This document shows, piece after piece, positions 7,658 through 16,420 of a stretch of 64,000 bases of DNA (positions within the stretch are counted from its first letter, which is position 1; every line of letters begins with the position of its first letter). This DNA comes from Pseudoalteromonas sp. EB27 (GTDB lineage: Bacteria; Pseudomonadota; Gammaproteobacteria; Enterobacterales; Alteromonadaceae), in contig NZ_MTQD01000019.1 of NCBI RefSeq assembly GCF_001974875.1, positions 1 to 64,000 on the forward strand, in the 5' to 3' direction. A program made the position numbers and the translations under genes. Below the pieces are notes generated by a model. The model ran no database searches and was not told the origin of the DNA. It saw only the letters and a list, made by a program, of their open reading frames with translations.

Positions 7658-9814
7658 ATGCTCGACTCTTTCACTCTTTATTTTGCCAGCATCGCCATCA
7701 TGGTTGTAATGACTTTACTTAACTTTTTGACGTGGCGAACAAACAAACAAATTCCAGGCACATTGCTTTATATTTTCTATCCCATATTGCTATTAGGCTC
7801 AGTTATTGGCTTTACTCTTGTTGGTGATACACATAATTTAGTAATTATTAGCGCTGCCAGTAGCATGATGTTTGCCGCATCAATAGTGCACTGCCTTTCA
7901 CTTAGTCAGTTTTTAAATTATCACGGTATTGGTTTTAAATTACTTTGCTCAGTGACCGTTTTTTGCACTGTAATGCTTGGCTATTACACCTTTTTTGACC
8001 CATCTTTGCACGAAAGAGTAATTGCATCCGATATACAACACATAGCAGAAGCCGGTTTTTTACTGTTTATATTTATTAAATGTGCCCGCAAACCCTATCC
8101 TAATGGCAGCATTGTATACATAACCATTTTAACGCTTGTTGCTTTAAGCTTTATTGGCCGCTCGTTATTTATGAATAACATTGAACAAAAAAACCTTTTA
8201 GTAAACGGCTGGTTTAGCTCTTTGCTATTTTTAAATGGCGTAATTGCGCCCATGTTTTATGCTGCAGGTATGGCGTTATTGTGTAATGAGCGCAGAGAGC
8301 AGCATCTCAATAAGTTAGCCGATAAAGCACAAAAAGATTTAGAAATACGCGGGTTATTTTTATCTACTATAAGCCATGAAATTCGCACTCCGCTTAACGG
8401 TATTTTGGGCAGTGCTCAACTTGTTATGAACCAAACAAGTGATACTCGCAATAAAGCCTATTGCGAGGCGATTATAAATTCTGCCGAATCACTTAACTTA
8501 TTGGTAGATAAGGTCCTTGATTACGCGAGCCTAGATCAAAGTGACGAAGCGCTTTACGAAGAAGATATAGAGTTTAAAACATGGCTTAATAATTTATGCT
8601 TATTATTAAGCCCTCTCGCCGAGCAAAAGCAGCTCAAGTTTGAACTAATATGCAATATTCCTGAGCAAGCATGTTATTACTGCGACCAGCAAAAACTTAG
8701 GCAAATAATTATTAATTTAGTGGGTAATGCCATTAAGTTTACAGACCACGGAACTGTTAAAATTCAGGTTGATTTAGTATTAGAAAAGCAACTTGAGCAC
8801 ACTATAAAAATTAGTGTAAAAGATTCAGGTCCAGGTATAGAAAATGATGAGATAGCCTACTTAACAGAACCTTATGTACAAAGTAGTGCAGGAAAAGAGA
8901 AAGGCGGAACCGGCCTTGGTTTAGCTATTACCAGTCGCCTGCTTGAAAAGCTCAGTAGCCGACTCGAAATAGCCAGCCAGCTTGGTACTGGTAGTGTATT
9001 TAGCTTTACCGTTACTTTTACTTTAGGTGAATTAAGCCTTGTAGAGCAGCGCCATCAAACTAAAGATTACTTAACGGGTCTTGATGTATTACTGGTTGAA
9101 GATTTAGATTTAAATCAAAAAATTGCTATTGAATTTATGGCCGACGATGAGCACAAAATTAAGCTCGCAAAAGATGGTAAAAGCGCCATAGAACTCATGC
9201 AAGCCCACCACTTTGATGTTGTTTTGCTTGATATGAATCTACCTGACTTAACAGGGCAAGAAGTACTTAAGCGCTTAAAACGCATTGATCATAAAAACCA
9301 ACGAACCCCTGTACTCGCTTTTACTGCAAGCCTTAGCCCTGACGAAGTAAAAGAATATTTAGAATTAGGAATAAAAGACATTGTAGGCAAGCCTATTAAG
9401 CACGAAAAGCTTCGCCAAGCACTTAGCGACTCTCAATCTAATCAAACTGCGAGTATTGCTGTTGAGCTAATAGATACGTTATACGATAAAACCGCAGCTG
9501 AAACACTCACCAGCTCGTTTAGTGAAGATGAAGTATCGTCGATTTATAATGAGTTTGTGCTTTCGGCGCGTAACAAACTAATTCGCTGTCAAAAATTAAT
9601 AGATCAGCAGCCAGAGCAATGCATTAAGCTTTTACATCGCCAAGCAAGTACCGCTCTGCAACTTGGTTTTAATCGCTATGGTATTGAGCTGAAAAAAATA
9701 GAACGTCGTTTACTCGATAAAAAGCCACACAACGATATGCTTGATGAAGCGTTAGATCTGTGGCAACGCAGCTTAGAGCAATATTTAAAGTTTGTGCGTG
9801 GGCAGTTAGAGTAA
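7658..9814 (+). CDS. Membrane hybrid sensor histidine kinase / response regulator with HPt domain
   Basis: Multidomain phosphorelay protein of 718 residues from the ATG at 7658 (an upstream TTG at 7628 would add ten residues and is less likely). Seven hydrophobic segments fill residues about 5-215. Then come HisKA with the H-box SHEIRTPLNG (His240), HATPase_c with the N-box LVGNAIKFTD and GGTGLGLAI, and a receiver with phospho-acceptor Asp525 (DVVLLDMNLPD). The C-terminal ~120 residues contain LLHRQASTALQLG, an HPt-like segment with candidate His660. This is the ArcB/TorS type of His-Asp-His relay. No cognate response regulator is fused; the LuxR-type gene just upstream has a poor receiver. 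Input signal unknown. Confidence 0.88.
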   Translation: MLDSFTLYFASIAIMVVMTLLNFLTWRTNKQIPGTLLYIFYPILLLGSVIGFTLVGDTHNLVIISAASSMMFAASIVHCLSLSQFLNYHGIGFKLLCSVTVFCTVMLGYYTFFDPSLHERVIASDIQHIAEAGFLLFIFIKCARKPYPNGSIVYITILTLVALSFIGRSLFMNNIEQKNLLVNGWFSSLLFLNGVIAPMFYAAGMALLCNERREQHLNKLADKAQKDLEIRGLFLSTISHEIRTPLNGILGSAQLVMNQTSDTRNKAYCEAIINSAESLNLLVDKVLDYASLDQSDEALYEEDIEFKTWLNNLCLLLSPLAEQKQLKFELICNIPEQACYYCDQQKLRQIIINLVGNAIKFTDHGTVKIQVDLVLEKQLEHTIKISVKDSGPGIENDEIAYLTEPYVQSSAGKEKGGTGLGLAITSRLLEKLSSRLEIASQLGTGSVFSFTVTFTLGELSLVEQRHQTKDYLTGLDVLLVEDLDLNQKIAIEFMADDEHKIKLAKDGKSAIELMQAHHFDVVLLDMNLPDLTGQEVLKRLKRIDHKNQRTPVLAFTASLSPDEVKEYLELGIKDIVGKPIKHEKLRQALSDSQSNQTASIAVELIDTLYDKTAAETLTSSFSEDEVSSIYNEFVLSARNKLIRCQKLIDQQPEQCIKLLHRQASTALQLGFNRYGIELKKIERRLLDKKPHNDMLDEALDLWQRSLEQYLKFVRGQLE

Positions 9815-9844
9815 TAGTGAATTAGCTTTAAAAACAGCTAATTA

Positions 9845-11260
9845 TTAGCCTCTTCCATATTTATCATCAAATCGCTCTATGTCGCTTTCATCAAGTACAG
9901 CACCGGTTTGCACTTCAATGACTATTAACGGCTCTTTTTGATTATTAGCCAAGTTATGAATTTGTTTTGCGGCGATATAACACGATTGGTCATGCGTTAG
10001 CGTATACGCCTGCTCATCAATGCATACATCTGCAATGCCCGAAACCACAACCCAATGTTCAGCGCGATGCTGATGGCGCTGCGTCGAAAGCTTAGCACCG
10101 CTGTTAACAGTAATTTTTTTAACTTTAAAGCCAGTGCCCTCAACTAAAGTACGGTAATTTCCCCACGGGCGAAAAACCACTTGATGATGATTAAGTTTAT
10201 CAGCCTGTGTTGTAGCAATTTGCTTAAGCAACAAAGGCAAAGAATCTAGCTCATTTTGGTTTGCAATTAACGTGGCATCATGAGTATGAATAATTGCTAA
10301 ATTACTTACTCCAAGCGTGGCTATTGTATGTTCAGCCTCGTTAATAACTAAGTTATTAGTGCTTTTTTGAGCCATATAATTAGCATTTAAACTATTACCG
10401 TTTTCATCTTTTTTTGTAAGCGTATCAAGGGATGAAAAACTGCCTACATCACTCCATTTTAAATCAACAGGCATAACAACTACGTTATCGCTTCGCTCTA
10501 AAATGGCGTAATCAATTGAATTGCTTGGGCAATGTTCAAGCGCACTGTTGCTTGGGCGGGTAAACCCTAAATCTTTAGTAAATTGTGCGGCTGCGGCGAC
10601 ACTCGTTGCTATTTTTGGCGCAAATCGTTCTAGCTCTTTTAAATAAGCCGCAGGGGTAAATAAAAACATGCCGCTATTCCAGCTATAACCACCTTGAGCT
10701 AAATAATGGTTCGCTGTATCTAAGTCAGGCTTTTCTTTAAATTGAGCAACATCGTAACAACCCGTACCGGCAATAGCCGCGCCTTGTTTTATATAGCCAT
10801 AGCCAGTATGCGGCTGTGTAGGTGTAATCGAAAACGTCACGAGCTTTCCTTGCTCGGCAAATTTTACAGCTTCTGGGAGCTTAGCTGTTAATACATCAAA
10901 ATTTTCAATATGATGATCGGCAGGCATCACTAATAGCGGGCCGGTAATCCCATTTTGCAGTGCATAGTGGGCGGCTAATGCGATGGCAGGAGCGGTATTT
11001 TTACCTTTGGGTTCGAGTAATAATGCAGTAGGAATTGAGCTTTCAGCTTGCTCGGCGGCAATAAATCGGTGCTGTTCGTTACACACTAAAATAGCATTAT
11101 CGAACAACCCATCAGAAACACGCGCCAACGTACTTTGTAGCAATGACGTGTTTTCATTTAGTAGTGGTAAAAATTGTTTAGGCATTGCTTGGCGAGAAAG
11201 CGGCCACAAGCGAGAGCCTAAGCCACCTGCTAAAATTACAGGAGTGATTAAAGTGTTCAT
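9845..11260 (-). CDS. manC: Mannose-1-phosphate guanylyltransferase / mannose-6-phosphate isomerase
   Basis: Bifunctional enzyme making GDP-mannose for surface polysaccharides. Residues about 1-280 form the nucleotidyltransferase with GGLGSRLWPLSR and PKQFLPL, FKEKPD, and SWNSGMFLF. The C-terminal ~120 residues are the type II isomerase cupin (WGNYRTLVEGTGF, LSTQRHQHRAEHWVVVSG). Length of 471 matches the CpsB/AlgA/ManC family. The ATG at 11258-11260 begins MNTLITPVILAGG; the frame extends to a TTG at 11281 but the family starts here. No other polysaccharide genes adjoin, so which polymer it feeds is unknown. Confidence 0.92.
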   Translation of the reverse strand: MNTLITPVILAGGLGSRLWPLSRQAMPKQFLPLLNENTSLLQSTLARVSDGLFDNAILVCNEQHRFIAAEQAESSIPTALLLEPKGKNTAPAIALAAHYALQNGITGPLLVMPADHHIENFDVLTAKLPEAVKFAEQGKLVTFSITPTQPHTGYGYIKQGAAIAGTGCYDVAQFKEKPDLDTANHYLAQGGYSWNSGMFLFTPAAYLKELERFAPKIATSVAAAAQFTKDLGFTRPSNSALEHCPSNSIDYAILERSDNVVVMPVDLKWSDVGSFSSLDTLTKKDENGNSLNANYMAQKSTNNLVINEAEHTIATLGVSNLAIIHTHDATLIANQNELDSLPLLLKQIATTQADKLNHHQVVFRPWGNYRTLVEGTGFKVKKITVNSGAKLSTQRHQHRAEHWVVVSGIADVCIDEQAYTLTHDQSCYIAAKQIHNLANNQKEPLIVIEVQTGAVLDESDIERFDDKYGRG

Positions 11261-11335
11261 TACGAAATTTGCCGCCAACAAAAAATATCAGCGGCCATTT
11301 TAACACTTTATTGGCTCTGCGCTAAATTAACGTGT

Positions 11336-12109
11336 TTATATTAATGTAAAAGAGTCTGCATCTAAATAGGCAGGAAACGCCGCTTTAAACTCATCCAGTG
11401 GTGCTTTTTCAAGTGTTATAGTAACTAGTTGCTCGGTGTCATCTTGCGCTTTAGTTAACGCATCGCCTTTAAAGTCGTATACCGCTGTACCACCATTGTG
11501 CGCGGCACCATTACCATCATCCCCTACGCGATTAACGCCTACTACGTAACACAGGTTTTCCATGGCACGTGCCATAAGTAACGTATCCCAAATATGGCGG
11601 CGCACAGCTGGCCAATTTGCTACGTTTATCATTACATCGTAGTCGTTATTATTACGTTGAAATACCGGAAAGCGGAGGTCGTAACATACCTGCGGTAATA
11701 GTTTAAAACCGTTAATTTCAAAAACTTTGCGCGCCTGCCCTGCTACAACGTAATCGCCCTCACTGCCTAAGCGAAATAAATGACGTTTGTCGTAATAGCT
11801 CACCTCACCATCGGGCTTTACCCAATAAAGCCGATTGGCTTTTTTATTGCCTTGTGCAACCAGTACCGAACCGGCAATAACCGCATTATGTTTATGAGCC
11901 TGTGCCTTTAACCAAGTAAGCACTTTACCGTTTTCGGGCTCTGCACAATCTAAATTAATAGCAAAGCCAGTCGAAAATGTCTCTGGTAATAAAACTAAAT
12001 CGGGCTGATTAGTAATTGCTTCAAGCTGTTTATTAAACATGGCTAAATTAGCGTCTTTATCAAGCCAGTGAAGCGAGCTTTGCAATGCTGTAATAGTTAA
12101 AGTTGACAT
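11336..12109 (-). CDS. Omega-amidase (YafV/Nit2-like carbon-nitrogen hydrolase)
   Basis: Nitrilase-superfamily amidase with the full Glu-Lys-Cys triad: Glu43 in LLPETFSTGF, Lys107 in YYDKRHLF and Cys141 in QVCYDLRFP. The 257-residue length and CYDLRFPVFQRN context match YafV/Nit2 omega-amidases, which hydrolyse alpha-ketoglutaramate and alpha-ketosuccinamate. Its reading frame overlaps the 3' end of the aminotransferase gene by 13 nt. That pairing is meaningful: glutamine-dependent transamination of the keto acid of methionine yields alpha-ketoglutaramate, and the omega-amidase removes it, pulling the reaction forward. Family assignment is firm; substrate comes from context and family knowledge. 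Confidence 0.87.
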   Translation of the reverse strand: MSTLTITALQSSLHWLDKDANLAMFNKQLEAITNQPDLVLLPETFSTGFAINLDCAEPENGKVLTWLKAQAHKHNAVIAGSVLVAQGNKKANRLYWVKPDGEVSYYDKRHLFRLGSEGDYVVAGQARKVFEINGFKLLPQVCYDLRFPVFQRNNNDYDVMINVANWPAVRRHIWDTLLMARAMENLCYVVGVNRVGDDGNGAAHNGGTAVYDFKGDALTKAQDDTEQLVTITLEKAPLDEFKAAFPAYLDADSFTLI

Positions 12110-13239
12110 AATATTTGCGCTGCCTCTATGAGAGTGTTGTCGTTTTTAGCAAAGCATAAACGAATGACTTTATCGGTTGGGGGCTTTTGATAAAACACAC
12201 TTAACGGAATAGCCGCAACACCTGCTTGCTCTACTAACCAATGGCAAAATTCAACATCGTTTAAATCCGATACATCACCGTAATCTAACAATAAAAAGTA
12301 AGTGCCCTGGCTAGGTAAAATTTTAAAACGGCTGTTACTTAAATGACTCGCTAATAAATCACGCTTTTGCTGATAAAACCTACTTAGCTCATCTATATGC
12401 TCGCCTTGCTGCTCTAGCATATCGCCAAGCGCATGTTGTGCGGGGGTAAAGCTTGAAAACGTAACGTACTGATGTACTTTCCTAAATTCTATAGCTAAAT
12501 CAGTAGGCGCAATACAGTAACCCATTTTCCAGCCCGTACAGTGGAACGTTTTACCAAAACTCGATATAACAAAGCTTTTGCTAAATAACTCATCATCGCG
12601 TAATACGCTTAAATGCGGTTGCTGATCAAACGTAATGTGCTCATATACCTCATCGCTTATTACATACAAATTGTGAGTACCAACTAACTCTTTAAGCGCT
12701 TTTATATCTTGTGGCTGTAATATTTTACCGCTTGGATTATGAGGCGTATTAATAATAATGGCACGGGTATTTTTAGTAATTGCTTGGCTTACTACTTGCC
12801 AATCAATAGTGTAATTTGGCGCACTTAAAGCAATGTGTACCGACTTTCCACCAGCAAGTTCAATTGCCGGCTGGTAGGAGTCATATGCAGGGTCAAATAC
12901 AATTACTTCATCATTAGGGCGCACGATTGTTTGAATAGCCACAAACAATGCCTCTGTTGCACCCGAGGTAACAGTAATTTGATCAGCCGCGTTTATATCA
13001 GCTGCATATTTACGCTTTGCTAAATCAGCAATTTGTTGCTGTAATCGTGGTACACCACTTGAAGGTGAATATTGATTAACGCCCTGCTGCACATAATAAT
13101 TTAGCTGCGTTTTTAAAAGATCAGGAGCATCAAACTCAGGAAAGCCTTGAGAGAGATTAATTGCCGAAAACTCATTAGCCAACCCGCTCATTTGGCTAAA
13201 TATACTAACGCCTAAATTTGGTAATTTACTTTCAAACAC
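12097..13239 (-). CDS. ybdL: Methionine aminotransferase (YbdL-like, PLP class I)
   Basis: Aminotransferase that converts 4-methylthio-2-oxobutanoate to methionine, the last step of methionine salvage. The 380-residue protein has the class I/II fold signatures: TPHNPSGKIL (Asn167), SDEVYEHITFD and the PLP lysine Lys230 in SSFGKTFHCTGWKMG. The F-rich substrate region and N-terminal LSQGFPEFDAP match YbdL and kynurenine/glutamine transaminase K relatives. Start is GTG at 13237-13239 with AAGGG upstream. Divergent from mtnB across a region with two MetJ-box-like sequences. The pathway role is supported by the flanking mtn genes. Confidence 0.88.
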   Translation of the reverse strand: MFESKLPNLGVSIFSQMSGLANEFSAINLSQGFPEFDAPDLLKTQLNYYVQQGVNQYSPSSGVPRLQQQIADLAKRKYAADINAADQITVTSGATEALFVAIQTIVRPNDEVIVFDPAYDSYQPAIELAGGKSVHIALSAPNYTIDWQVVSQAITKNTRAIIINTPHNPSGKILQPQDIKALKELVGTHNLYVISDEVYEHITFDQQPHLSVLRDDELFSKSFVISSFGKTFHCTGWKMGYCIAPTDLAIEFRKVHQYVTFSSFTPAQHALGDMLEQQGEHIDELSRFYQQKRDLLASHLSNSRFKILPSQGTYFLLLDYGDVSDLNDVEFCHWLVEQAGVAAIPLSVFYQKPPTDKVIRLCFAKNDNTLIEAAQILCQL

Positions 13240-13294
13240 GTGATGCCCTTAATGATGGTTTTGCGCTTAAAGCGATGCTATCATTGCTCAAAAC

Positions 13295-13310
13295 AGAAGT
13301 ATAGCCGTCT
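13295..13310. promoter_or_regulatory. Probable MetJ operator (two boxes), ybdL-mtnB divergent region
   Basis: Tandem 8-mers AGAAGTAT (6/8 match to AGACGTCT) and AGCCGTCT (7/8) lie in the 108-bp region between the divergent aminotransferase and mtnB. MetJ binds two or more adjacent AGACGTCT-like boxes. The box pair suggests repression by MetJ with S-adenosylmethionine; a stronger site of the same kind lies at 16354. Confidence 0.6.
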
Positions 13311-13347
13311 AAAAACAATTAACTTTACGCTCATTAGTGAGGAATGT

Positions 13348-13977
13348 ATGCAAAACAATACCGCTATTTCACAACTTATTGAAGCCGGAAAATGGGTTAG
13401 CCAAAAAGGCTGGGTACCCGCAACAGGCGGAAACTTTTCAGCTCGTACTAGCACTGGCTTTGTTGTTACGGCAAGTGGGCACGATAAAGGCTCACTGACG
13501 CAAGAGCATTTTTTGCAATTAGACCACCAAGGCGAGCGCCTAAGTGGAGCTGTAAAACCATCGGCAGAAACACAATTACACCTAAGTTTGTATCAGCTTA
13601 TACCTGATGCACAGTGTGTTTTACATACTCATTCTGTAGCCGCCACCGTACTGTCGCAAATTACCCAAAGTCATCAGCTTGATTTAACAGGCTATGAAAT
13701 GCAAAAAGCACTGAGCGGCTTTACTTCGCATTTAGAAACGCTGAGCATTCCTATTTTCGATAACGATCAAGATATTGACCGATTAAGCCTGCTGGTCAGT
13801 GACCATCATTTACATACACCTATAGAACATGGCGTACTCATACGTGGTCATGGTTTATATGCAGTAGGACGCAATATTGATGAAGTTCGTCGCCACCTAG
13901 AAGCCTTAGAGTTTTTATTTAGCTGCGAGCTAGAGCGCTTAAAAATAATAGGTATTCAAGCGGGAGTGACTAAATGA
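13348..13977 (+). CDS. mtnB: Methylthioribulose-1-phosphate dehydratase
   Basis: Zinc enzyme of the class II aldolase family that dehydrates 5-methylthioribulose-1-phosphate in the methionine salvage pathway. The protein shows the aldolase-II core: ATGGNFSART, VKPSAETQLHLSLYQL, the zinc-binding HTHSVAATVL and the late histidine segment GHGLYAVGR. The ATG at 13348 has the Shine-Dalgarno GTGAGGA, giving 209 residues as in other MtnB proteins; the frame is open back to 13240 but that extension is basic, cysteine-rich and overlaps the divergent promoter. The stop overlaps the mtnC start as ATGA. Confidence 0.93.
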   Translation: MQNNTAISQLIEAGKWVSQKGWVPATGGNFSARTSTGFVVTASGHDKGSLTQEHFLQLDHQGERLSGAVKPSAETQLHLSLYQLIPDAQCVLHTHSVAATVLSQITQSHQLDLTGYEMQKALSGFTSHLETLSIPIFDNDQDIDRLSLLVSDHHLHTPIEHGVLIRGHGLYAVGRNIDEVRRHLEALEFLFSCELERLKIIGIQAGVTK

Positions 13978-14660
13978 TTAAAGCCATTTTAACCGATATT
14001 GAAGGCACAATAACCCGCATCTCGTTTGTTAAAGAGGTATTGTTTCCTTACGCGGCAAAACAGTTACCGACCTTTGTACGCGCCAATGCTAACAAGCCCG
14101 ATGTAGCCGAGCAAATCAGTGCCGTAAAAGCGCTTACAGAAAAGCCAAACGCCGATATAGAAGAAGTCATTAGCACCTTACTTACCTGGATTGACGAAGA
14201 TAAAAAAATCACTCCACTTAAGCAGTTACAAGGCTTAATTTGGCAAACAGGGTATGAACACGGCGATTTTAAAGGTCATTTATACCCAGACGCCTTTGAT
14301 TTTTTACAAGCTCAGTACAATAACGATATTACTTTGTATGTGTACTCGTCAGGGTCGGTAAAAGCGCAGCAGCTACTTTTTAAATACAGTGATTATGGCG
14401 ACATTCGCAGCTTATTTACTGATTTTTTTGACACCAAAGTTGGCGCAAAACAAGAGCAAGCAGCCTATAACACTATTGTTAAGCTGTTACCGTTTAAAGC
14501 AGCAGAAATACTCTTTTTAAGTGATGTAGCCGGCGAGCTTGATGCCGCACAAGCTGCGGGCTTAAAAACTCTACATTTAATTCGTGATGGGCAAGCAAGC
14601 ACTAAAGCACACCCTTATATTGATGACTTTAGCCAATTTACATTGGAGCAATTGGTATGA
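13974..14660 (+). CDS. mtnC: Enolase-phosphatase E1
   Basis: HAD-superfamily enzyme that enolises and then dephosphorylates 2,3-diketo-5-methylthiopentyl-1-phosphate to acireductone. HAD motif I reads LTDIEGTI (the nucleophile Asp7 in a D-I-E-G-T variant typical of MtnC), motif II is YSSGS (about 125-129) and the late motif is FLSDVAGELDAA. The 228-residue length is usual. Starts inside the mtnB stop and ends overlapping the mtnD start (ATGA at both ends), so mtnBCD form one coupled operon. Confidence 0.94.
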   Translation: MIKAILTDIEGTITRISFVKEVLFPYAAKQLPTFVRANANKPDVAEQISAVKALTEKPNADIEEVISTLLTWIDEDKKITPLKQLQGLIWQTGYEHGDFKGHLYPDAFDFLQAQYNNDITLYVYSSGSVKAQQLLFKYSDYGDIRSLFTDFFDTKVGAKQEQAAYNTIVKLLPFKAAEILFLSDVAGELDAAQAAGLKTLHLIRDGQASTKAHPYIDDFSQFTLEQLV

Positions 14661-15199
14661 GCCAATTAACCGTGTATGCCGACAACAATGCAAACAAAGT
14701 ACTTGTAAGCACATCAAATGCTGATGATATTGCAAAGCAACTAGCTAAAGCAAACGTACGTTTTGAAAAGTGGCAAGCAAATGCAGAGATTAATGAGCAC
14801 ACTACTCATGAGCAAATTATTAGTGCGTACAAAAACGATATAGATCGGTTAAAAACCGAAAATGGCTATCAAACAGTAGACGTAATATCACTGGCTAAAG
14901 GAAACCCTGCTGCATCAGAGCTGCGCAAAAAGTTTTTATTTGAACATACTCATAGTGAAGACGAAGTGCGTTTTTTTGTAAAAGGCCAAGGACTATTTTG
15001 CCTGCATTTAGGCAATAAGGTTTATCAGGTACTTTGCCAGCAAGGCGATTTAATTTCAGTGCCAGAGCTTACCCCGCATTGGTTTGATATGGGGAGCGAC
15101 CCTGAGTTCACTGCCATTCGCTTATTTAACAATACAGAGGGCTGGGTAGCAAAAAGTACGGAGTCATCTATTGCCAAGCAATTTCCACTATTATCGTAA
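14657..15199 (+). CDS. mtnD: Acireductone dioxygenase
   Basis: Metal-dependent cupin that splits acireductone with O2; the iron form makes formate and the methionine keto acid, the nickel form an off-pathway product. The metal-binding cupin motif is FEHTHSEDEVRFF (about 95-107) with a second cupin motif in VPELTPHWFDMG. Its 180 residues match the bacterial family. Last gene of mtnBCD, convergent with mtnA across a hairpin. Confidence 0.95.
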   Translation: MSQLTVYADNNANKVLVSTSNADDIAKQLAKANVRFEKWQANAEINEHTTHEQIISAYKNDIDRLKTENGYQTVDVISLAKGNPAASELRKKFLFEHTHSEDEVRFFVKGQGLFCLHLGNKVYQVLCQQGDLISVPELTPHWFDMGSDPEFTAIRLFNNTEGWVAKSTESSIAKQFPLLS

Positions 15200-15220
15200 G
15201 TTAGCCATACATTCAAAACC

Positions 15221-15253
15221 TTGGTCCACACTAATAAACATAATGTGGACCAA
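15221..15253. terminator. Hairpin between convergent mtnD and mtnA
   Basis: A perfect 10-bp stem TTGGTCCACA (15221-15230) / TGTGGACCAA (15244-15253) with a 13-nt loop fills the gap between mtnD (plus) and mtnA (minus). T-tracts on either side are short, so it may be a weak bidirectional terminator or simply a 3'-end protecting hairpin. Confidence 0.55.
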
Positions 15254-15265
15254 AACATCGCAAAA

Positions 15266-16291
15266 TTATTTAAGCTTTAAAAGTTCGCCACTTTCTACTT
15301 GGCTTTGGTTATAAACGCCAGTATCTAACACCCACCCTGTAACCAGCTTTGCTGGTGTTATATCAAATGCAGGATTATATACATTAGCATTAGTGGGTGC
15401 CCATAAAGCCTCGCCAAAGCTACCGCTAACTCCGCGTACCTCATGAGGATTACGTTGCTCTATTTCTATATCATTGCCACAAATAGTGTTTGTATCAAGC
15501 GTGGTAACAGGCGCGACTACGTAAAATGGAATATTATGAAAATGCGCAAGTACAGCTAAATTATAGGTGCCCACTTTATTAGCAAAATCACCATTAGCGG
15601 CAATACGATCAGCCCCAACTACTATTTTATCTACCTTGCCTGCAGCCATTAAACTTGCCGCCATATTATCGCAAATTAGTGTGTAAGGTACTTGCCAGCG
15701 CTCAAGCTCAAAAGCAGTTAAGCGACCGCCTTGTAATAAGGGTCGTGTTTCGTCAACCCACACATGTACGTTGCCATGTTTTTGCTGCGCTTTATAAATA
15801 ACACCCAGTGCCGTACCAATACCCGCAGTTGCAAGCGCCCCAGTATTACAATGGGTTAATATGTTGTCGCCGCTATTTATTAGTTCAGCGCCACGGTTTG
15901 CCATTCGCTCGCACAGCGCTATATCTTCTACAAACAACTGCTCAGCAGTGGTAACAATACCGGTAACATAATCGCTTTGTGTTAAAGCTTTACGTAGTGC
16001 CGCCATACAATACATTAAATTAACCGCCGTTGGGCGAGTGGCTTCTAGTTCGTCGATTGCTTTTTCAAGCTCACTTTTAACTACCCCTTGCTCAGCTAAA
16101 TACGCCACTAGCAAGCTCGCGCTTAAGCCAATAAGTGGAGCTCCACGCACTTTTAAACTAATGATCAGCTCTTTCATGGTTTCTACATCATGACACTGAT
16201 GCCATACCTGCTGGTGAGGTAGTAAATATTGGTCGAGCACACTAAGCGACCCGTTTTCATATTTTAAACTGCTTGCGATTAAATTTTGCAT
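15266..16291 (-). CDS. mtnA: S-methyl-5-thioribose-1-phosphate isomerase
   Basis: Converts methylthioribose-1-phosphate to methylthioribulose-1-phosphate, the substrate of MtnB. It belongs to the eIF2B-like fold; the catalytic cysteine lies in LTHCNTGALATAG and the catalytic aspartate in VGADRIAANGDFANKVGTY, both intact. Substrate-binding KVRGAPLIG is present at the N-terminus. ATG at 16289-16291 gives 341 residues; a TTG three codons upstream is less likely. Divergent from mtnK across a strong triple MetJ box. Confidence 0.95.
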   Translation of the reverse strand: MQNLIASSLKYENGSLSVLDQYLLPHQQVWHQCHDVETMKELIISLKVRGAPLIGLSASLLVAYLAEQGVVKSELEKAIDELEATRPTAVNLMYCMAALRKALTQSDYVTGIVTTAEQLFVEDIALCERMANRGAELINSGDNILTHCNTGALATAGIGTALGVIYKAQQKHGNVHVWVDETRPLLQGGRLTAFELERWQVPYTLICDNMAASLMAAGKVDKIVVGADRIAANGDFANKVGTYNLAVLAHFHNIPFYVVAPVTTLDTNTICGNDIEIEQRNPHEVRGVSGSFGEALWAPTNANVYNPAFDITPAKLVTGWVLDTGVYNQSQVESGELLKLK

Positions 16292-16353
16292 AATGCTCAA
16301 GGTATTAAAAATGCGTAACGTTATTTTACACCACTTTGAATAACTCTCAAGTT

Positions 16354-16377
16354 AGACTTGTAGACATCTAAACATTT
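16354..16377. promoter_or_regulatory. Probable MetJ operator (three tandem boxes), mtnA-mtnK divergent region
   Basis: Three contiguous 8-mers AGACTTGT (6/8), AGACATCT (7/8) and AAACATTT (5/8) match the MetJ consensus AGACGTCT in exact 8-nt register, midway between the mtnA and mtnK start codons. MetJ operators are arrays of such boxes, so both divergent genes are probably repressed when S-adenosylmethionine is abundant. Confidence 0.72.
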
Positions 16378-16420
16378 AAAGGTATAGAATGCTTAAAAGC
16401 TGATTTTTGAGATTTAAACC

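Noticed and set aside
9820..9843. AATTAGCT/AGCTAATT hairpin between the hybrid kinase and manC genes as a terminator
   Set aside because: The stem is AT-rich and no T-tract follows on the plus strand; too weak to list as a terminator.
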